Assembly: GCF_022899935.1 (NCBI RefSeq)
Contig: NZ_JALJCJ010000003.1
Location: 62,001-126,000 of the forward strand
Direction: 5' to 3'
DNA from: Shinella curvata
Lineage (GTDB): Bacteria; Pseudomonadota; Alphaproteobacteria; Rhizobiales; Rhizobiaceae
Length of the DNA stretch: 64,000 bases
Shown one piece after another: positions 1-8,827 of this stretch. The notes beneath the pieces are model-generated. The model made no database searches and had not been told where the DNA came from. It saw nothing but the letters and a program-made list of their open reading frames with translations. Each line of letters opens with the position of its first letter. Within the stretch, counting starts at the first letter, position 1. Made by a program: the position numbers and the translations under genes.

Positions 1-1442
1 TCGATCTCGCCCTTGACCAGCGCCACATGCTCCTTGCGGAAAGCCAGGAAGCGGCGGTAATGCGCCAGCACCGAAGCCGCATCGCCCTCCTGCACGCTGA
101 CGGCGCGCTCCAGATGCACGTCTGGAACGGGAAGCCACGGCTTGCCCTGGCTGAAGCCACCGGACTGCTTGTCGCTCTCCCAGACCATCGGCGTGCGGCA
201 ACCGTCGCGGCCCTTGAAATCCGGCCAGAACTGAATGCCGTAGGGATCCTGAAGGTCCTCATAGGCAAGCTCCGCCTCCGGCAGCGCCAGCTCCTCGCCC
301 TGATAGATGCAGACGGAACCGCGCAGCGACATCAAGAGGCTCGCGAGCAGCTTGGCGTGGGCCTCGTGGTCGGTGACCGCATTGCCCCAGCGGCTGACAT
401 GGCGCATCACGTCATGGTTGGAGAAGGCCCAGCAGACCCAGCCTTCGGGTGCCGCCTTTTCCAGTGCATGCTGCGTCTCGGCGACGAAGGCCGGCGTCAG
501 CGGGTCGGGCGCCAGGAATTCGAAGGCATAGCACATATGCATCTTGTCGCCGCCGGACGTGTATTCGCCGGCGATCTCCAGACCGCGCTGGCTGTCGCCC
601 ACCTCGCCCACGGCGGCGATTGCCGGGAACTCTTCCATGACCGCGCGGAAGCGCTTGAGGAATTCCAGGTTCTCCGGCTGGTTCTTGTCGTAGATATGTT
701 CCTGGTAGTTATAGGGGTTTACGGCCGGCGCCGTCTGCGCATTGCGCCGCTCGGGGGCGAGCGACGGGTTGTCCCGCAGTTCCTTGTCGTGGAAGTAGAA
801 GTTGATCGTGTCCAAGCGGAAGCCATCGACGCCGCGCTCCAGCCAGAAGCGGGCGACCGAGAGCAGCGCGTCCTGAACCTCCGGATTATGGAGATTGAGG
901 TCCGGCTGCGACGTCAAAAAATTGTGCATGTAATATTGCAGGCGCGTCGGGTCCCACTGCCAGGCGGAACCGCCGAAGATCGACAGCCAGTTGTTCGGTG
1001 GCGTGCCGTCCGGCTTCGAGTCCGACCAGACATACCAGTCCGCCTTGGGGTTGGTGCGGCGCGATCGGCTTTCGACGAACCACGGATGTTTGTCGGAGGT
1101 GTGCGACAGGACCAGGTCGATCATGACGCGGATGTTGAGGCGGTGCGCCTCGGCGATCAGCGCATCGAAATCGGCAAGTTCGCCGAAGATCGGATCGACA
1201 TCCTGATAATCGGAGACGTCGTAGCCGAAATCCTTCATCGGCGAGGTGAAGAAGGGCGAAATCCAGATCGCATCCGCGCCCAGCGAAGCGACATGGGCCA
1301 GCCGCTCGGTGATGCCCTTGAGGTCGCCGATGCCATCGCCATTGGTATCCTGGAACGAGCGCGGATAGATCTGGTAGATCACCGCGCCACGCCACCAGTC
1401 CTTGTCCGGGATGAGAAGGGTGGAATCCGACGTCGTCGTCAT
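1..1442 (-). CDS. aglA: Alpha-glucosidase AglA (GH13), 3' end cut by window edge
   Basis: Cytoplasmic glycoside hydrolase family 13 enzyme expected to split imported alpha-glucosides (maltose, sucrose, trehalose type sugars) into hexoses. The reverse strand reads without interruption for 480 codons from an ATG at 1440-1442, which has an AGGAAA-type ribosome site just upstream. GH13 hallmarks are visible in order: an early DAIWISPFF stretch, region I DLVLSHTSDKH, region II GFRLDTINF with nucleophile Asp211, an acid/base Glu in AVGEVGD, and the NHD motif of region IV. It lies 29 bp after aglG in the same direction, as the last visible gene of the agl operon. The C-terminus is outside the window. 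Substrate preference within alpha-glucosides is inferred from the neighbours. Confidence 0.93.
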   Translation of the reverse strand, partial: MTTTSDSTLLIPDKDWWRGAVIYQIYPRSFQDTNGDGIGDLKGITERLAHVASLGADAIWISPFFTSPMKDFGYDVSDYQDVDPIFGELADFDALIAEAHRLNIRVMIDLVLSHTSDKHPWFVESRSRRTNPKADWYVWSDSKPDGTPPNNWLSIFGGSAWQWDPTRLQYYMHNFLTSQPDLNLHNPEVQDALLSVARFWLERGVDGFRLDTINFYFHDKELRDNPSLAPERRNAQTAPAVNPYNYQEHIYDKNQPENLEFLKRFRAVMEEFPAIAAVGEVGDSQRGLEIAGEYTSGGDKMHMCYAFEFLAPDPLTPAFVAETQHALEKAAPEGWVCWAFSNHDVMRHVSRWGNAVTDHEAHAKLLASLLMSLRGSVCIYQGEELALPEAELAYEDLQDPYGIQFWPDFKGRDGCRTPMVWESDKQSGGFSQGKPWLPVPDVHLERAVSVQEGDAASVLAHYRRFLAFRKEHVALVKGEI

Positions 1443-1471
1443 TCTGGTATTTCCTGTTTACTTGGGAGACA

Positions 1472-2617
1472 TCAACCGCCCTTGACCGAACCCGACAGCA
1501 GACCGCGCACGAGATAGCGCTGCAGGCTGAAGAACACGATGAGGGGCACGATGATGGTGATGAAGGCGGAGGCCGTGAGGATTTCCCAGTTGCCGCCGCG
1601 CGAGCCGAGCAGGTTCACCAGGCGTCCGGTCAGCACCAGCTCGTCATTGCCCGTGCCGAGGAAGACCATGGCGACGAGCAGGTCGTTCCAGGTCCACAGG
1701 AACTGGAAGATGGAGAACGAGGCGAGCGCCGGGAAGGAGAGCGGCAGGATGATCTTCACGAAGATATCGAAATCCGAGGCGCCGTCGACGCGGGCGGATT
1801 CCAGGATCTCGCGCGGCAGGCCGGCCATATAGTTGCGCAGCAGATAGACCGCGAGCGGCAGGCCGAAGCCCATATGGGCGAGCCATATGCCGACATAGGT
1901 TTTCGCGGGAACGCCGAAGAAGGCGCCGACACCGTTATAGAGCTTCAGGAGCGGGATCAGCGACATCTGCAACGGCACGACGAGCAGGCCGACGATGACG
2001 GCAATCAGGATTGCCCGGCCGGGAAACGGCATCCAGGCGAGCGCATAGGCGCAGAAGGCGGCAACGAGGATCGGGATGATCGTCGAGGGGATCGCCACCG
2101 TCAGCGAATTGATGAAGGACGAGCCGATACCGGCAGCGTTCAGCACTTCGCGATAGTTGTCGAGCGTGAAGCGCGGCGGCACGGAAGCCGTATAGAAGAT
2201 GCGCTGGCCGCGCGTGCCTTCCATCCTGGTCGGCGAGACGATCTGGTAGCTGCCGTCCTCGTTGACGGTGAGCGTCTGGCCGTCACCCAGATCGGCGGGC
2301 TTGCCGGCTTCGAAGGCAGACGGCTGCAAAGGACGCACGCCGAAGGCCGAGACCTTGGCAGTGTCGCCTTCGAGGAGTTTGCCCTCAATGACGAACTTGC
2401 CATCCTTCTCGACCTGCGCTTCGGGCGAAGCCGCGCGACCGGTCAGGTTCTGCGAGGAGGTGGAGAGCGCCGTCCACCAGCCGGAGACGGCGAGCTGGTC
2501 CTTGTCGCGCAGCGAGGAAATCAGCAGGCCTGCGGTCGGGAGCGTCCAGAGGGCGACGAGCAACAGGACGGAAATATGGACGACGATGATGAGCGGCGAA
2601 CGGGCGGAAGCAATCAT
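1472..2617 (-). CDS. aglG: Alpha-glucoside ABC transporter permease AglG
   Basis: Inner-membrane permease of the MalG type (381 aa), one half of the channel for alpha-glucoside import. One N-terminal membrane segment (about residues 8-35) is followed by a roughly 100-residue periplasmic insertion, then a five-helix core with the EAA loop (LESARVDGASDFDIFVKIILPLS, given here only in part: ESARVDGASDFDIFVKI). The large insertion is typical of AglG/MalG-like proteins and makes it longer than a minimal permease of about 280 aa. The start ATG at 2615-2617 is one base from the aglF stop, so translation is probably coupled. It forms a transporter with AglF and AglE; the ATPase is not in the window and may lie beyond aglA. 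Confidence 0.93.
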   Translation of the reverse strand: MIASARSPLIIVVHISVLLLVALWTLPTAGLLISSLRDKDQLAVSGWWTALSTSSQNLTGRAASPEAQVEKDGKFVIEGKLLEGDTAKVSAFGVRPLQPSAFEAGKPADLGDGQTLTVNEDGSYQIVSPTRMEGTRGQRIFYTASVPPRFTLDNYREVLNAAGIGSSFINSLTVAIPSTIIPILVAAFCAYALAWMPFPGRAILIAVIVGLLVVPLQMSLIPLLKLYNGVGAFFGVPAKTYVGIWLAHMGFGLPLAVYLLRNYMAGLPREILESARVDGASDFDIFVKIILPLSFPALASFSIFQFLWTWNDLLVAMVFLGTGNDELVLTGRLVNLLGSRGGNWEILTASAFITIIVPLIVFFSLQRYLVRGLLSGSVKGG

Positions 2618-2618
2618 C

Positions 2619-3626
2619 TCAGCGCTCCATTTCCTTGGTGGCGTTGCGGATGTTCCAGATCATGATCGGAACGACCAGGATCATGATGACGACGGCAATG
2701 GACGCGCCGCGCCCGAAATCGCCGCCGCCGCGGAACATCCAGTCGAACATTAGGTTCGCCAGAACCTGCGTCTGCCATTGCCCGTTGGTCATGGCGAGCA
2801 CGATGTCGAAGACCTTGAGGACGAGAATGGTGATGGTCGTCCAGACCACGGCGATCGTGCCCCAGATCTGCGGCACCATGATCTTGAAGAAGATCTGCAG
2901 GCCGTTCGCGCCATCGATGACAGCCGCCTCGATGGTTTCCTCGGGAATGCCACGCAGTGCCGCCGAGAGGATGACCATGGCGAAGCCGGTCTGGATCCAG
3001 ATCAGGATGACCATCAGGAAGAAGTTGTTCCAGAAGGGAATGGTCATCCACGCCTCGGGCTGGCCGCCCATGGCCACCACGATGGCGTTGAGAATGCCGA
3101 TCTGCTCGGAGCCTTCCGAGCGGTAGTCGTAGACGAACTTCCAGATGACGGCGGCGCCGACAAAGGAGATCGCCATCGGCATGAAGATCAGGGTCTTTGC
3201 GATATTGCCCCACCAGATGCGATCGGTCAGCGCCGCGATGACAAGGCCGAAGAAGGTGGAGAGCGCCGGCACCACGAGGAGCCAGAGGAAGTTGTTGAAG
3301 ATCGACTGACGGAATTCGCCGTCGTTGAACATCCAGACGAAATTGCTGAAGCCGACAAACTGCTGGCCAGAGCGGTCATGGAAGGCGAGCCGGACGGACT
3401 CGAAGACCGGATAGACCAGGTAGATGGCGAGCGCGAAAAGCGCCGGTGCCATGAACAGCCAGGGCCTGATGGCATTGGTGATGCGCAGGTTTTGCGATGC
3501 CTGCGCGCCCGTCATCCCTTTCGAGGGGAAAATCTTGTCGAGCAGCCAGTTCGTTCCGAAGAAATAGGCGGCGCAGGCGAGCACGCCCCCCACCATCGTG
3601 AAAATGGCGAATAACAATTGCTGCAT
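2619..3626 (-). CDS. aglF: Alpha-glucoside ABC transporter permease AglF
   Basis: Inner-membrane permease of the MalF type (335 aa), partner of AglG. Several hydrophobic segments are visible, including MQQLLFAIFTMVGG at the start and WLFMAPALFALAIYLVYP near residue 70, and the EAA-loop signature ETIEAAVIDGANGLQIFFKI in the C-terminal third. An upstream in-frame ATG at 3695 exists, but the ATG at 3624-3626 has a strong GGGGAGGAA ribosome site seven bases ahead and begins the first hydrophobic helix, so I chose it. It lies 163 bp downstream of aglE and abuts aglG, consistent with the aglE-F-G-A operon. Confidence 0.92.
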   Translation of the reverse strand: MQQLLFAIFTMVGGVLACAAYFFGTNWLLDKIFPSKGMTGAQASQNLRITNAIRPWLFMAPALFALAIYLVYPVFESVRLAFHDRSGQQFVGFSNFVWMFNDGEFRQSIFNNFLWLLVVPALSTFFGLVIAALTDRIWWGNIAKTLIFMPMAISFVGAAVIWKFVYDYRSEGSEQIGILNAIVVAMGGQPEAWMTIPFWNNFFLMVILIWIQTGFAMVILSAALRGIPEETIEAAVIDGANGLQIFFKIMVPQIWGTIAVVWTTITILVLKVFDIVLAMTNGQWQTQVLANLMFDWMFRGGGDFGRGASIAVVIMILVVPIMIWNIRNATKEMER

Positions 3627-3789
3627 GGCAGTTCCTCCCCAGGAATGCTTCCCCTGACGCTGTTTTCCACGCGCAGTCCGGACCTTGAGAGACACAAGGG
3701 GCGCTCACGCGGCTTGCACCGCATGGTCCGGCTGCATGTGGGCATACTTGGGAAAACCGGCGGGTAAAACCCGCCGGTTCGCCAGGATG

Positions 3790-5148
3790 TTACTTGATGG
3801 CGTCCCAGGCCTTCTGGACACCGCCGGCGACATCAGCCGCGGACTTGCCGCCGACGAAGTCGACCATGCCCGTCCAGAACGCGCCCGCACCGATCTTGCC
3901 CGGCATCAGGTCGGAACCGTCGAAGCGGAAGGTCGTCGAGTTCAGCAGGATTTCACCCTGCTTCTTCATCGGACCGTTGGCATAGGCTTCCTTGTTGGCG
4001 CTCTTGTAGGGCGTCAGGAAGCTCGTCTGGGCCATCCAGACTTCGTGGGCGATCGGCGTCTTCAGGAATTCGATGAAGGCGCGCGAGGCCGGCGTGTCCT
4101 TGGTGATCATGGCGAGCGTGCCGGCACCGAGAACCGGATTGCCGAGTTCCGGCTTGCTGGCATAGGGCGGCATGTAGAAGAAATCAGCGTCTTCGCCGAC
4201 AACCGTACCCTCAGGGAAGAAGGATGGGATGAACGAGGCCTGGTGGTGCAGATAGCACTTCGGCGGCGAGGCGAAGAGGCCCTTCGGGCTGTCGCGGAAG
4301 TCGGTGGAGGCCACGGCAGCCGCGCCGCCATCGACGAACTTGTCATTCTTGGCAAACCAGCCGAATTCATCCAGCGCGCCGACGACGGACGCATCCGTGA
4401 ACGGGATCTCGTTCTTTACCCACTTGTCGTAGGTTTCGGGCGAAGCCGTGCGCAGCATCAGGTCTTCGACCCAGTCGGTCGCCGGCCAGCCGGTGGCGCC
4501 GCCCGAACCCAGACCGATGCACCACGGCGTACCACCATCGGCGACGATCTTTTCCGTCAGCGCCTTCAGGTCTTCCATGGTCTTCGGCACTTCGTAGCCG
4601 GCGTCTTCGAAGTTTTCCGGCACGTACCAGACGAGCGACTTCACGTCGATCTTGTAGGGGAAGGCATAGAGCGCGGCATTCCCGTCCTTGCCCTTGTACG
4701 TCGAAAGATCGACCCAGGACTGGCCGGCGGCGTAGTTGTCGAGAAGCCATTTCTGGGTCTCGTCGCCGAGCGGCGTCAGGTAACCCTTGGACGCGAGGTC
4801 GGCGATGAGGCCCGGCTGCGGGAGGATGGCGACATCAGGCGGGCTGCCGGCCTGGGTGTCGATGACGATCTGCTGTTCGTAGTTTTCCGAGGAGGAGTAT
4901 TTCAGATCGACGCCCGTCGCTTCGACGAAATAGGCATAGACATTCTTGAAGAGGGCTTCGTCTTCGCCGCGCCAGGGACCGAAGATGGTCAGCGTCTGGC
5001 CCTTGAGGTCATGGCCCTTCTTGAAGTCTTCAAAGCTCTGCCAGTTGAATTTCGAATCCTCGCCGGGCTTGAACTTCAAATCGGCAGCGGCAGCGCCGCC
5101 CGCCATCAGAAGCGCCAGCGCAGCCGTCATCAGCAATGTCTTTTTCAC
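3790..5148 (-). CDS. aglE: Alpha-glucoside periplasmic binding protein AglE
   Basis: Periplasmic solute-binding protein (452 aa, extracellular family 1 type) that captures alpha-glucosides for AglF/AglG. I place the start at a GTG (5146-5148): it gives a classic signal peptide (KKTLLMTAALALLMAGGAAA, cleaved before ADLKF) and has a GGGAGG ribosome site eight bases upstream. The in-frame ATG at 5238 would add 30 residues with no signal-like character. Binding-protein features include YEQQIVIDTQAGSPPDVAI and a C-terminal helical region. It is the first gene of the agl operon, and the leader carries palindromic operators probably bound by AglR. Confidence 0.92.
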   Translation of the reverse strand: MKKTLLMTAALALLMAGGAAAADLKFKPGEDSKFNWQSFEDFKKGHDLKGQTLTIFGPWRGEDEALFKNVYAYFVEATGVDLKYSSSENYEQQIVIDTQAGSPPDVAILPQPGLIADLASKGYLTPLGDETQKWLLDNYAAGQSWVDLSTYKGKDGNAALYAFPYKIDVKSLVWYVPENFEDAGYEVPKTMEDLKALTEKIVADGGTPWCIGLGSGGATGWPATDWVEDLMLRTASPETYDKWVKNEIPFTDASVVGALDEFGWFAKNDKFVDGGAAAVASTDFRDSPKGLFASPPKCYLHHQASFIPSFFPEGTVVGEDADFFYMPPYASKPELGNPVLGAGTLAMITKDTPASRAFIEFLKTPIAHEVWMAQTSFLTPYKSANKEAYANGPMKKQGEILLNSTTFRFDGSDLMPGKIGAGAFWTGMVDFVGGKSAADVAGGVQKAWDAIK

Positions 5149-5213
5149 GTGATTTGCCTCCCATAGCAAACCCACCCTCCCGGGGCAGGCATTCTCTAAA
5201 ATACCCCAAAATT

Positions 5214-5225
5214 CAAAGCGCTTTG
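5214..5225. promoter_or_regulatory. LacI-family operator-like palindrome 1 (aglE side)
   Basis: Perfect 12-bp palindrome CAAAGCGCTTTG, 66 bp upstream of the aglE start. The core AAGCGCTT matches the usual CRE-type LacI/GalR family operator. It sits near the expected promoter of aglE, so binding by AglR would repress the transporter operon. Binding is inferred, not shown. Confidence 0.7.
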
Positions 5226-5375
5226 GATTTCCTTTCATCCCATTTCCCCCTCACCCTCGTCAAGTACCCCCAAATCATTTCAAACAAAAACGCCGCCCCT
5301 GATGCAGTGCAGCGTAGTTTTGCGCCGCAAAATGACCAAATCCGCTTTTCTGGAAGGAATTGCTGATGTTAGATG

Positions 5376-5389
5376 CCAAAACGCTTTGG
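5376..5389. promoter_or_regulatory. LacI-family operator-like palindrome 2
   Basis: CCAAAACGCTTTGG, a 14-bp palindrome broken at one central pair. It shares its half sites with the palindromes at 5214 and 5422, and lies in the divergent aglE/aglR intergenic region. Inferred AglR operator. Confidence 0.65.
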
Positions 5390-5421
5390 AGAGAAAATCG
5401 GGAACGTCAACGCACAACACC

Positions 5422-5433
5422 CAAAGCGCTTTT
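5422..5433. promoter_or_regulatory. LacI-family operator-like palindrome 3 (aglR side)
   Basis: CAAAGCGCTTTT, one mismatch from the perfect palindrome at 5214, ending 23 bp before the aglR start codon. Its position suggests autoregulation of aglR. The three boxes span about 220 bp and could allow DNA looping. Confidence 0.6.
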
Positions 5434-5456
5434 AATGTTTCAAGAAAGCTAAGCAT

Positions 5457-6485
5457 GTGAATCTCAAGCAGTTATCGCAATTGCTGGGTCTGTCGCAGAC
5501 AACCGTCAGCAGAGCGCTGAACGGCTATCCGGAAGTCAATGCCGAGACCCGCCAGCGGGTTCTCGATGCCGTTCGGGAGACAGGCTACCGCCCCAACCGC
5601 GCCGCGCAGCGCCTTGCGACCGGCCGCGCCGGCTCGATCGGCCTGGTCATGCCGACCGCCGACGGCATCGAGTCCGACGTGCATTTCGGCGAATTCCTGG
5701 CCGGCCTCGGCGATGAGGCGGTCAAGCACGATTTCCACTTTGTCATCAATCCGAGCCACCCGGAGGACGAGGTGGCGACCTGCCGGCGGCTGGTGGCCAG
5801 CGGCAATGTCGATGCCCTGTTCCTCGCCTATATGCGCGAGAAGGATCCGCGCATCGCGATGATGAAGTCGCTGAAGACGCCTTTCGTCGTGCATGGCCGC
5901 TCGATGGGCATCGCGACGGACTATCCCTATCTCGACATCGACAACACGGGCGCCTTTTACGATGCCGCGCGGCTGCTCGCGCAGCTCGGCCATCGGCATG
6001 TCGCCCTGATCAACGGTCCGAGCCACCTCACCTTCGCAATTCGTCGGACGAAAGGCACGGTGCGTGCATTGACCGAGCACGGCCTCGTGCTGCGCGATGA
6101 ATGCAATTCGAACTCGCAGATGACCGACGAACATGGGTTTCGCGCCATGGAACGCTTTCTGCAGCTCGCAACGCCACCGACGGCCGTGCTGTGTTCCAGT
6201 ACGGTCCTGGCGCTCGGCGCCGTGCGCGCGATCAACCAGGCGGGATTGAAACTCGGCTCGGACATCTCATTGATCGCCCATGACGACGTGTTGCCGATGT
6301 TGAAGCCGGAGAATTTCATGGTGCCGCTCACGACGACGCGCTCATCGCTGCGCGGCGCCGGACAGCGCATCGCGCGACGGTTGATCGCGGATATTCTGCA
6401 GCTGGAAGCCCTTCCACAGCAGGAGCTCTGGAAAACGGACCTCATCGTGCGCGCCTCGACCGGCCCCGCACCGGCAGGCAAATAA
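5457..6485 (+). CDS. aglR: LacI-family transcriptional regulator AglR
   Basis: Repressor-type DNA-binding protein (342 aa) expected to control the divergent agl operon in response to alpha-glucosides. The N-terminus is a standard LacI helix-turn-helix (LKQLSQLLGLSQTTVSRALN, residues 3-22) followed by the hinge region, then a periplasmic-binding-protein-like sensor domain from about residue 60. The start is a GTG at 5457-5459; an overlapping ATG at 5455 is out of frame and immediately stopped. The ribosome site is weak (AGAAAG), suiting a low-abundance regulator. It ends in a strong hairpin terminator. Confidence 0.9.
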   Translation: MNLKQLSQLLGLSQTTVSRALNGYPEVNAETRQRVLDAVRETGYRPNRAAQRLATGRAGSIGLVMPTADGIESDVHFGEFLAGLGDEAVKHDFHFVINPSHPEDEVATCRRLVASGNVDALFLAYMREKDPRIAMMKSLKTPFVVHGRSMGIATDYPYLDIDNTGAFYDAARLLAQLGHRHVALINGPSHLTFAIRRTKGTVRALTEHGLVLRDECNSNSQMTDEHGFRAMERFLQLATPPTAVLCSSTVLALGAVRAINQAGLKLGSDISLIAHDDVLPMLKPENFMVPLTTTRSSLRGAGQRIARRLIADILQLEALPQQELWKTDLIVRASTGPAPAGK

Positions 6486-6509
6486 AAAGGCGCCGCGTGG
6501 GCGCCTTTT
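6485..6509. terminator. Bidirectional terminator between aglR and folD
   Basis: Ten-base inverted repeat AAAAGGCGCC / GGCGCCTTTT with a 5-nt loop, starting at the last base of the aglR stop codon. A-runs and T-runs flank the stem on both sides, so it can end transcription of aglR and of the convergent folD. Confidence 0.9.
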
Positions 6510-6519
6510 GGTCTGGCGA

Positions 6520-7419
6520 TCAGAATTTCGGCGGGGTCCTGCCAGCCTTGCGATAGGCGGCAATGACGGTGTTGGCCATCAGCATGGCGATCGTCATCGG
6601 GCCGACGCCGCCCGGAACCGGCGTGATGACGCCGGCCACCTTGGCGCATTCGTCATAGGCGACATCGCCCACGAGGCGCGACTTGCCCTCGCCTCTTTCC
6701 GGTGCCGGGATGCGATTGATCCCGACGTCGATGACCGTGGCGCCGGGCTTCACCCAATCCGCCTTCACCATTTCCGGGCGGCCGACCGCGGCCACGAGAA
6801 TGTCAGCATTGCGGCAGACACCGGCGAGGTCCCTGGTCCGAGAGTGGGCCGTCGTTACTGTCGCGTTGGCGGCCAGCAGCAGCGCCGACATCGGCTTGCC
6901 GAAGAGATTGGAGCGGCCAATCACCACCGAGTTGAGACCCGAGAGGTCTTCCCCGTGGGTACGGCGCACGAACACCATAGCGCCGGCCGGCGTACAGGAA
7001 ACGAGACCGCCGTCGAGATCACCAGTCGCGACCTTGCCGGCATTGACGACGTGCAGGCCGTCGACGTCCTTTTCAGGCCTGATCGACTGGATGATCGGAT
7101 CGGAGTTCAGATGCCTCGGCAGCGGCAGCTGCACGAGGATGCCGTGGATGCTCTCGTCGGCGTTCAACGTCTCGACGAGGGCCGCAAGCTCGTCCTGCGT
7201 GGTTGCCTCGGGCAGTGTGTGCTGAATGGAGTTGAAACCGCATTCCTTGGCCATGCGGCTTTTCGCAGAGACATAGGCATGGCTCGCAGGGTCCTCACCG
7301 ACGATGACGACGGCAAGGCCGGGCTTGAAACCGGCATCCTTTTCCAGCGCCGCGGTTGCGGACTTCACGGCGTCGGTGACGGAAGCGGCAACCTGCTTGC
7401 CATCGATAATGGTGGTCAC
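6520..7419 (-). CDS. folD: Bifunctional methylenetetrahydrofolate dehydrogenase/cyclohydrolase FolD
   Basis: Cytoplasmic one-carbon enzyme (299 aa) converting 5,10-methylene-THF to 10-formyl-THF with NADP+. Family motifs are visible: [13 protein letters not shown] near residue 50 with the catalytic Tyr and Lys, QLPLPRHLN near residue 100, the nucleotide-binding [15 protein letters not shown] near 170, and [16 protein letters not shown] near the C-terminus. Length is normal for FolD. It is a housekeeping gene, convergent with aglR and unrelated to the flagellar block next door. Confidence 0.97.
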   Translation of the reverse strand: MTTIIDGKQVAASVTDAVKSATAALEKDAGFKPGLAVVIVGEDPASHAYVSAKSRMAKECGFNSIQHTLPEATTQDELAALVETLNADESIHGILVQLPLPRHLNSDPIIQSIRPEKDVDGLHVVNAGKVATGDLDGGLVSCTPAGAMVFVRRTHGEDLSGLNSVVIGRSNLFGKPMSALLLAANATVTTAHSRTRDLAGVCRNADILVAAVGRPEMVKADWVKPGATVIDVGINRIPAPERGEGKSRLVGDVAYDECAKVAGVITPVPGGVGPMTIAMLMANTVIAAYRKAGRTPPKF

Positions 7420-7955
7420 ATTACTCTCCCTGAATGAATTGCGCCCACTTTAGGGGCGCGTTCGCGTGATGGGATGGCCTCTTAACGCCCTATGCTGTCC
7501 CAAACACATAATTTCAAGCGTCCCGTTTCGCAAACAACCGGCCCAATTCGTTAACACCCGTTTTCCTGTCACCCGTGAAAGAGGTTTCCGGGCGCGTGAA
7601 AGAACCCGTCAAATCTCGGGAAAAGTCTTTTTTTGAAGCACCCTCTGCAAATCTTTTCGCTTCGAAGCCGGGCACGGCGCCACATCCAATGGAATAAAAT
7701 CTATTGTTTTCAGCTTGATAGAGTACAGGTGGGACATATGGTTAGCAAAACATGAAGATACCGGATCACCTTCTAGCGAATTCCTTAAAAGCCCTTTCAG
7801 GCGCGCTTGTTACACCGGCTTCAGCAACACAAGTATTGCGGGAGCAGCATGAAGCCCTTTCCCACATTCCCCAACGAATACGCCAGCCGCCGAGCCATGA
7901 CGGCCGGCCGGTCCGGTCGCCAGACGCGCGGTGTTGCCGCTCAAGGAGCCCTGTC
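7420..7955. other. Intergenic region between folD and wecG-like gene
   Basis: About 536 bp between divergent genes, more AT-rich than its surroundings, particularly 7690-7750. It should hold both promoters. A coding frame extends the downstream glycosyltransferase upstream to 7752, but its sequence is not protein-like. No RNA gene, repeat or clear operator recognised. Confidence 0.5.
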
Positions 7956-8765
7956 ATGAACCTCGTGTCAGGCAATATCGTCAGCGCACAGCGCGACATT
8001 CTCGGCCTTCCCGTCTGCGATCTCGGCTGGGCGGACGCCTTCGCCTTTGCCGAAGAGGTCGCGACGATGCCTTTCGGCCAGACCGTGATCGCCTTCATCA
8101 ACGCCAACAACGCGAACCTGATGATGCGTGACGGGGAGTATCGCGCCGTGCTCGAGCGCCAGGTCGTTTTCCCTGATGGCCACGGCGTCGATATCGCATC
8201 CATGGTCTTCCATGGCCGCAAATTTCCGGCAAACCTCAACGGCACGGATTTCGTGCCGGCCCTGCTGACCTACATCACCAAGCCGATGCGCGTCGCGCTG
8301 ATCGGCACGCGGCCCTCGACGCTGAAGCGTGCAACGGAAAACTTCCGGCACCATGCGCCCTGGCACGATTTCATCCCGATTTCCGACGGCTTCTTCGACC
8401 GCGCGAAATCCGATGAGATCATGGAGCAGGTGCGCGAGGCCAATATCGACATCCTCCTGGTCGCCATGGGCAGCCCCGCGCAGGAAAAATGGATCGACCG
8501 CCATGTCGGCCCGGGCCATGCACGGCTGGTGCTGAGCGTCGGAGCTCTGTTCGACTTCGTGGCTGGCGACGTGCGCCGTGCGCCGCTCGGTATCCGCAAA
8601 CTGCGTCTGGAATGGCTCTACCGGCTCGTGCAGGAACCCAAGCGGCTCTGGCGGCGCTATGTGATCGGCAATCCCCTCTTCCTCTATCACGTCATGCGCT
8701 ACAAGCTGTCCGGCATGGTGGTGAAGCGTACAGTCGATGAAACGGCAGAAGCCGGCACGCGATAG
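7956..8765 (+). CDS. WecG/TagA/CpsF-family glycosyltransferase
   Basis: GT26-type glycosyltransferase (269 aa), a family that transfers a sugar such as ManNAc or glucuronic-type residues onto lipid-linked carriers in surface polysaccharide synthesis at the inner membrane. Diagnostic stretches: FINANNANLMMRD near residue 45, VALIGTRPSTLKRATE near 115, and ILLVAMGSPAQEKWIDRHV near 165. I start at the ATG at 7956 because it has AGGAG eight bases upstream and begins the conserved domain; an ATG at 7752 adds 68 unconvincing residues. It stands alone, next to but not inside the flagellar operons, so a role in exopolysaccharide or in glycosylation is open. Confidence 0.88.
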   Translation: MNLVSGNIVSAQRDILGLPVCDLGWADAFAFAEEVATMPFGQTVIAFINANNANLMMRDGEYRAVLERQVVFPDGHGVDIASMVFHGRKFPANLNGTDFVPALLTYITKPMRVALIGTRPSTLKRATENFRHHAPWHDFIPISDGFFDRAKSDEIMEQVREANIDILLVAMGSPAQEKWIDRHVGPGHARLVLSVGALFDFVAGDVRRAPLGIRKLRLEWLYRLVQEPKRLWRRYVIGNPLFLYHVMRYKLSGMVVKRTVDETAEAGTR

Positions 8766-8797
8766 GCGGCCGGCTTCTTCAAAAATTGCCTCAACTC

Positions 8798-8827
8798 AGC
8801 GGCGGATCTAGTGTCCGCCGCTTTTTT
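8798..8827. terminator. Terminator for the wecG-like gene
   Basis: Nine-base stem AGCGGCGGA / TCCGCCGCT with a 7-nt loop and a T6 run, on the plus strand. It overlaps the last codons of the convergent gene at 8808. Confidence 0.88.

Larger units (their letters stand above)
5149..5456. other. aglE/aglR divergent intergenic region
   Basis: About 308 bp of lower-GC DNA between two divergent genes. It holds the three operator-like palindromes listed separately and must carry both promoters. I see no convincing small gene here; the open frames present are random. Confidence 0.7.

Noticed and set aside
27-1517. 496-codon plus-strand frame opposite aglA
   Set aside because: The minus strand encodes a clear GH13 enzyme with all catalytic regions; the plus frame is a shadow.
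7752-7955. Longer N-terminus for the WecG-like glycosyltransferase
   Set aside because: The extra 68 residues are not conserved-looking, and the ATG at 7956 has a good ribosome site at the domain start.
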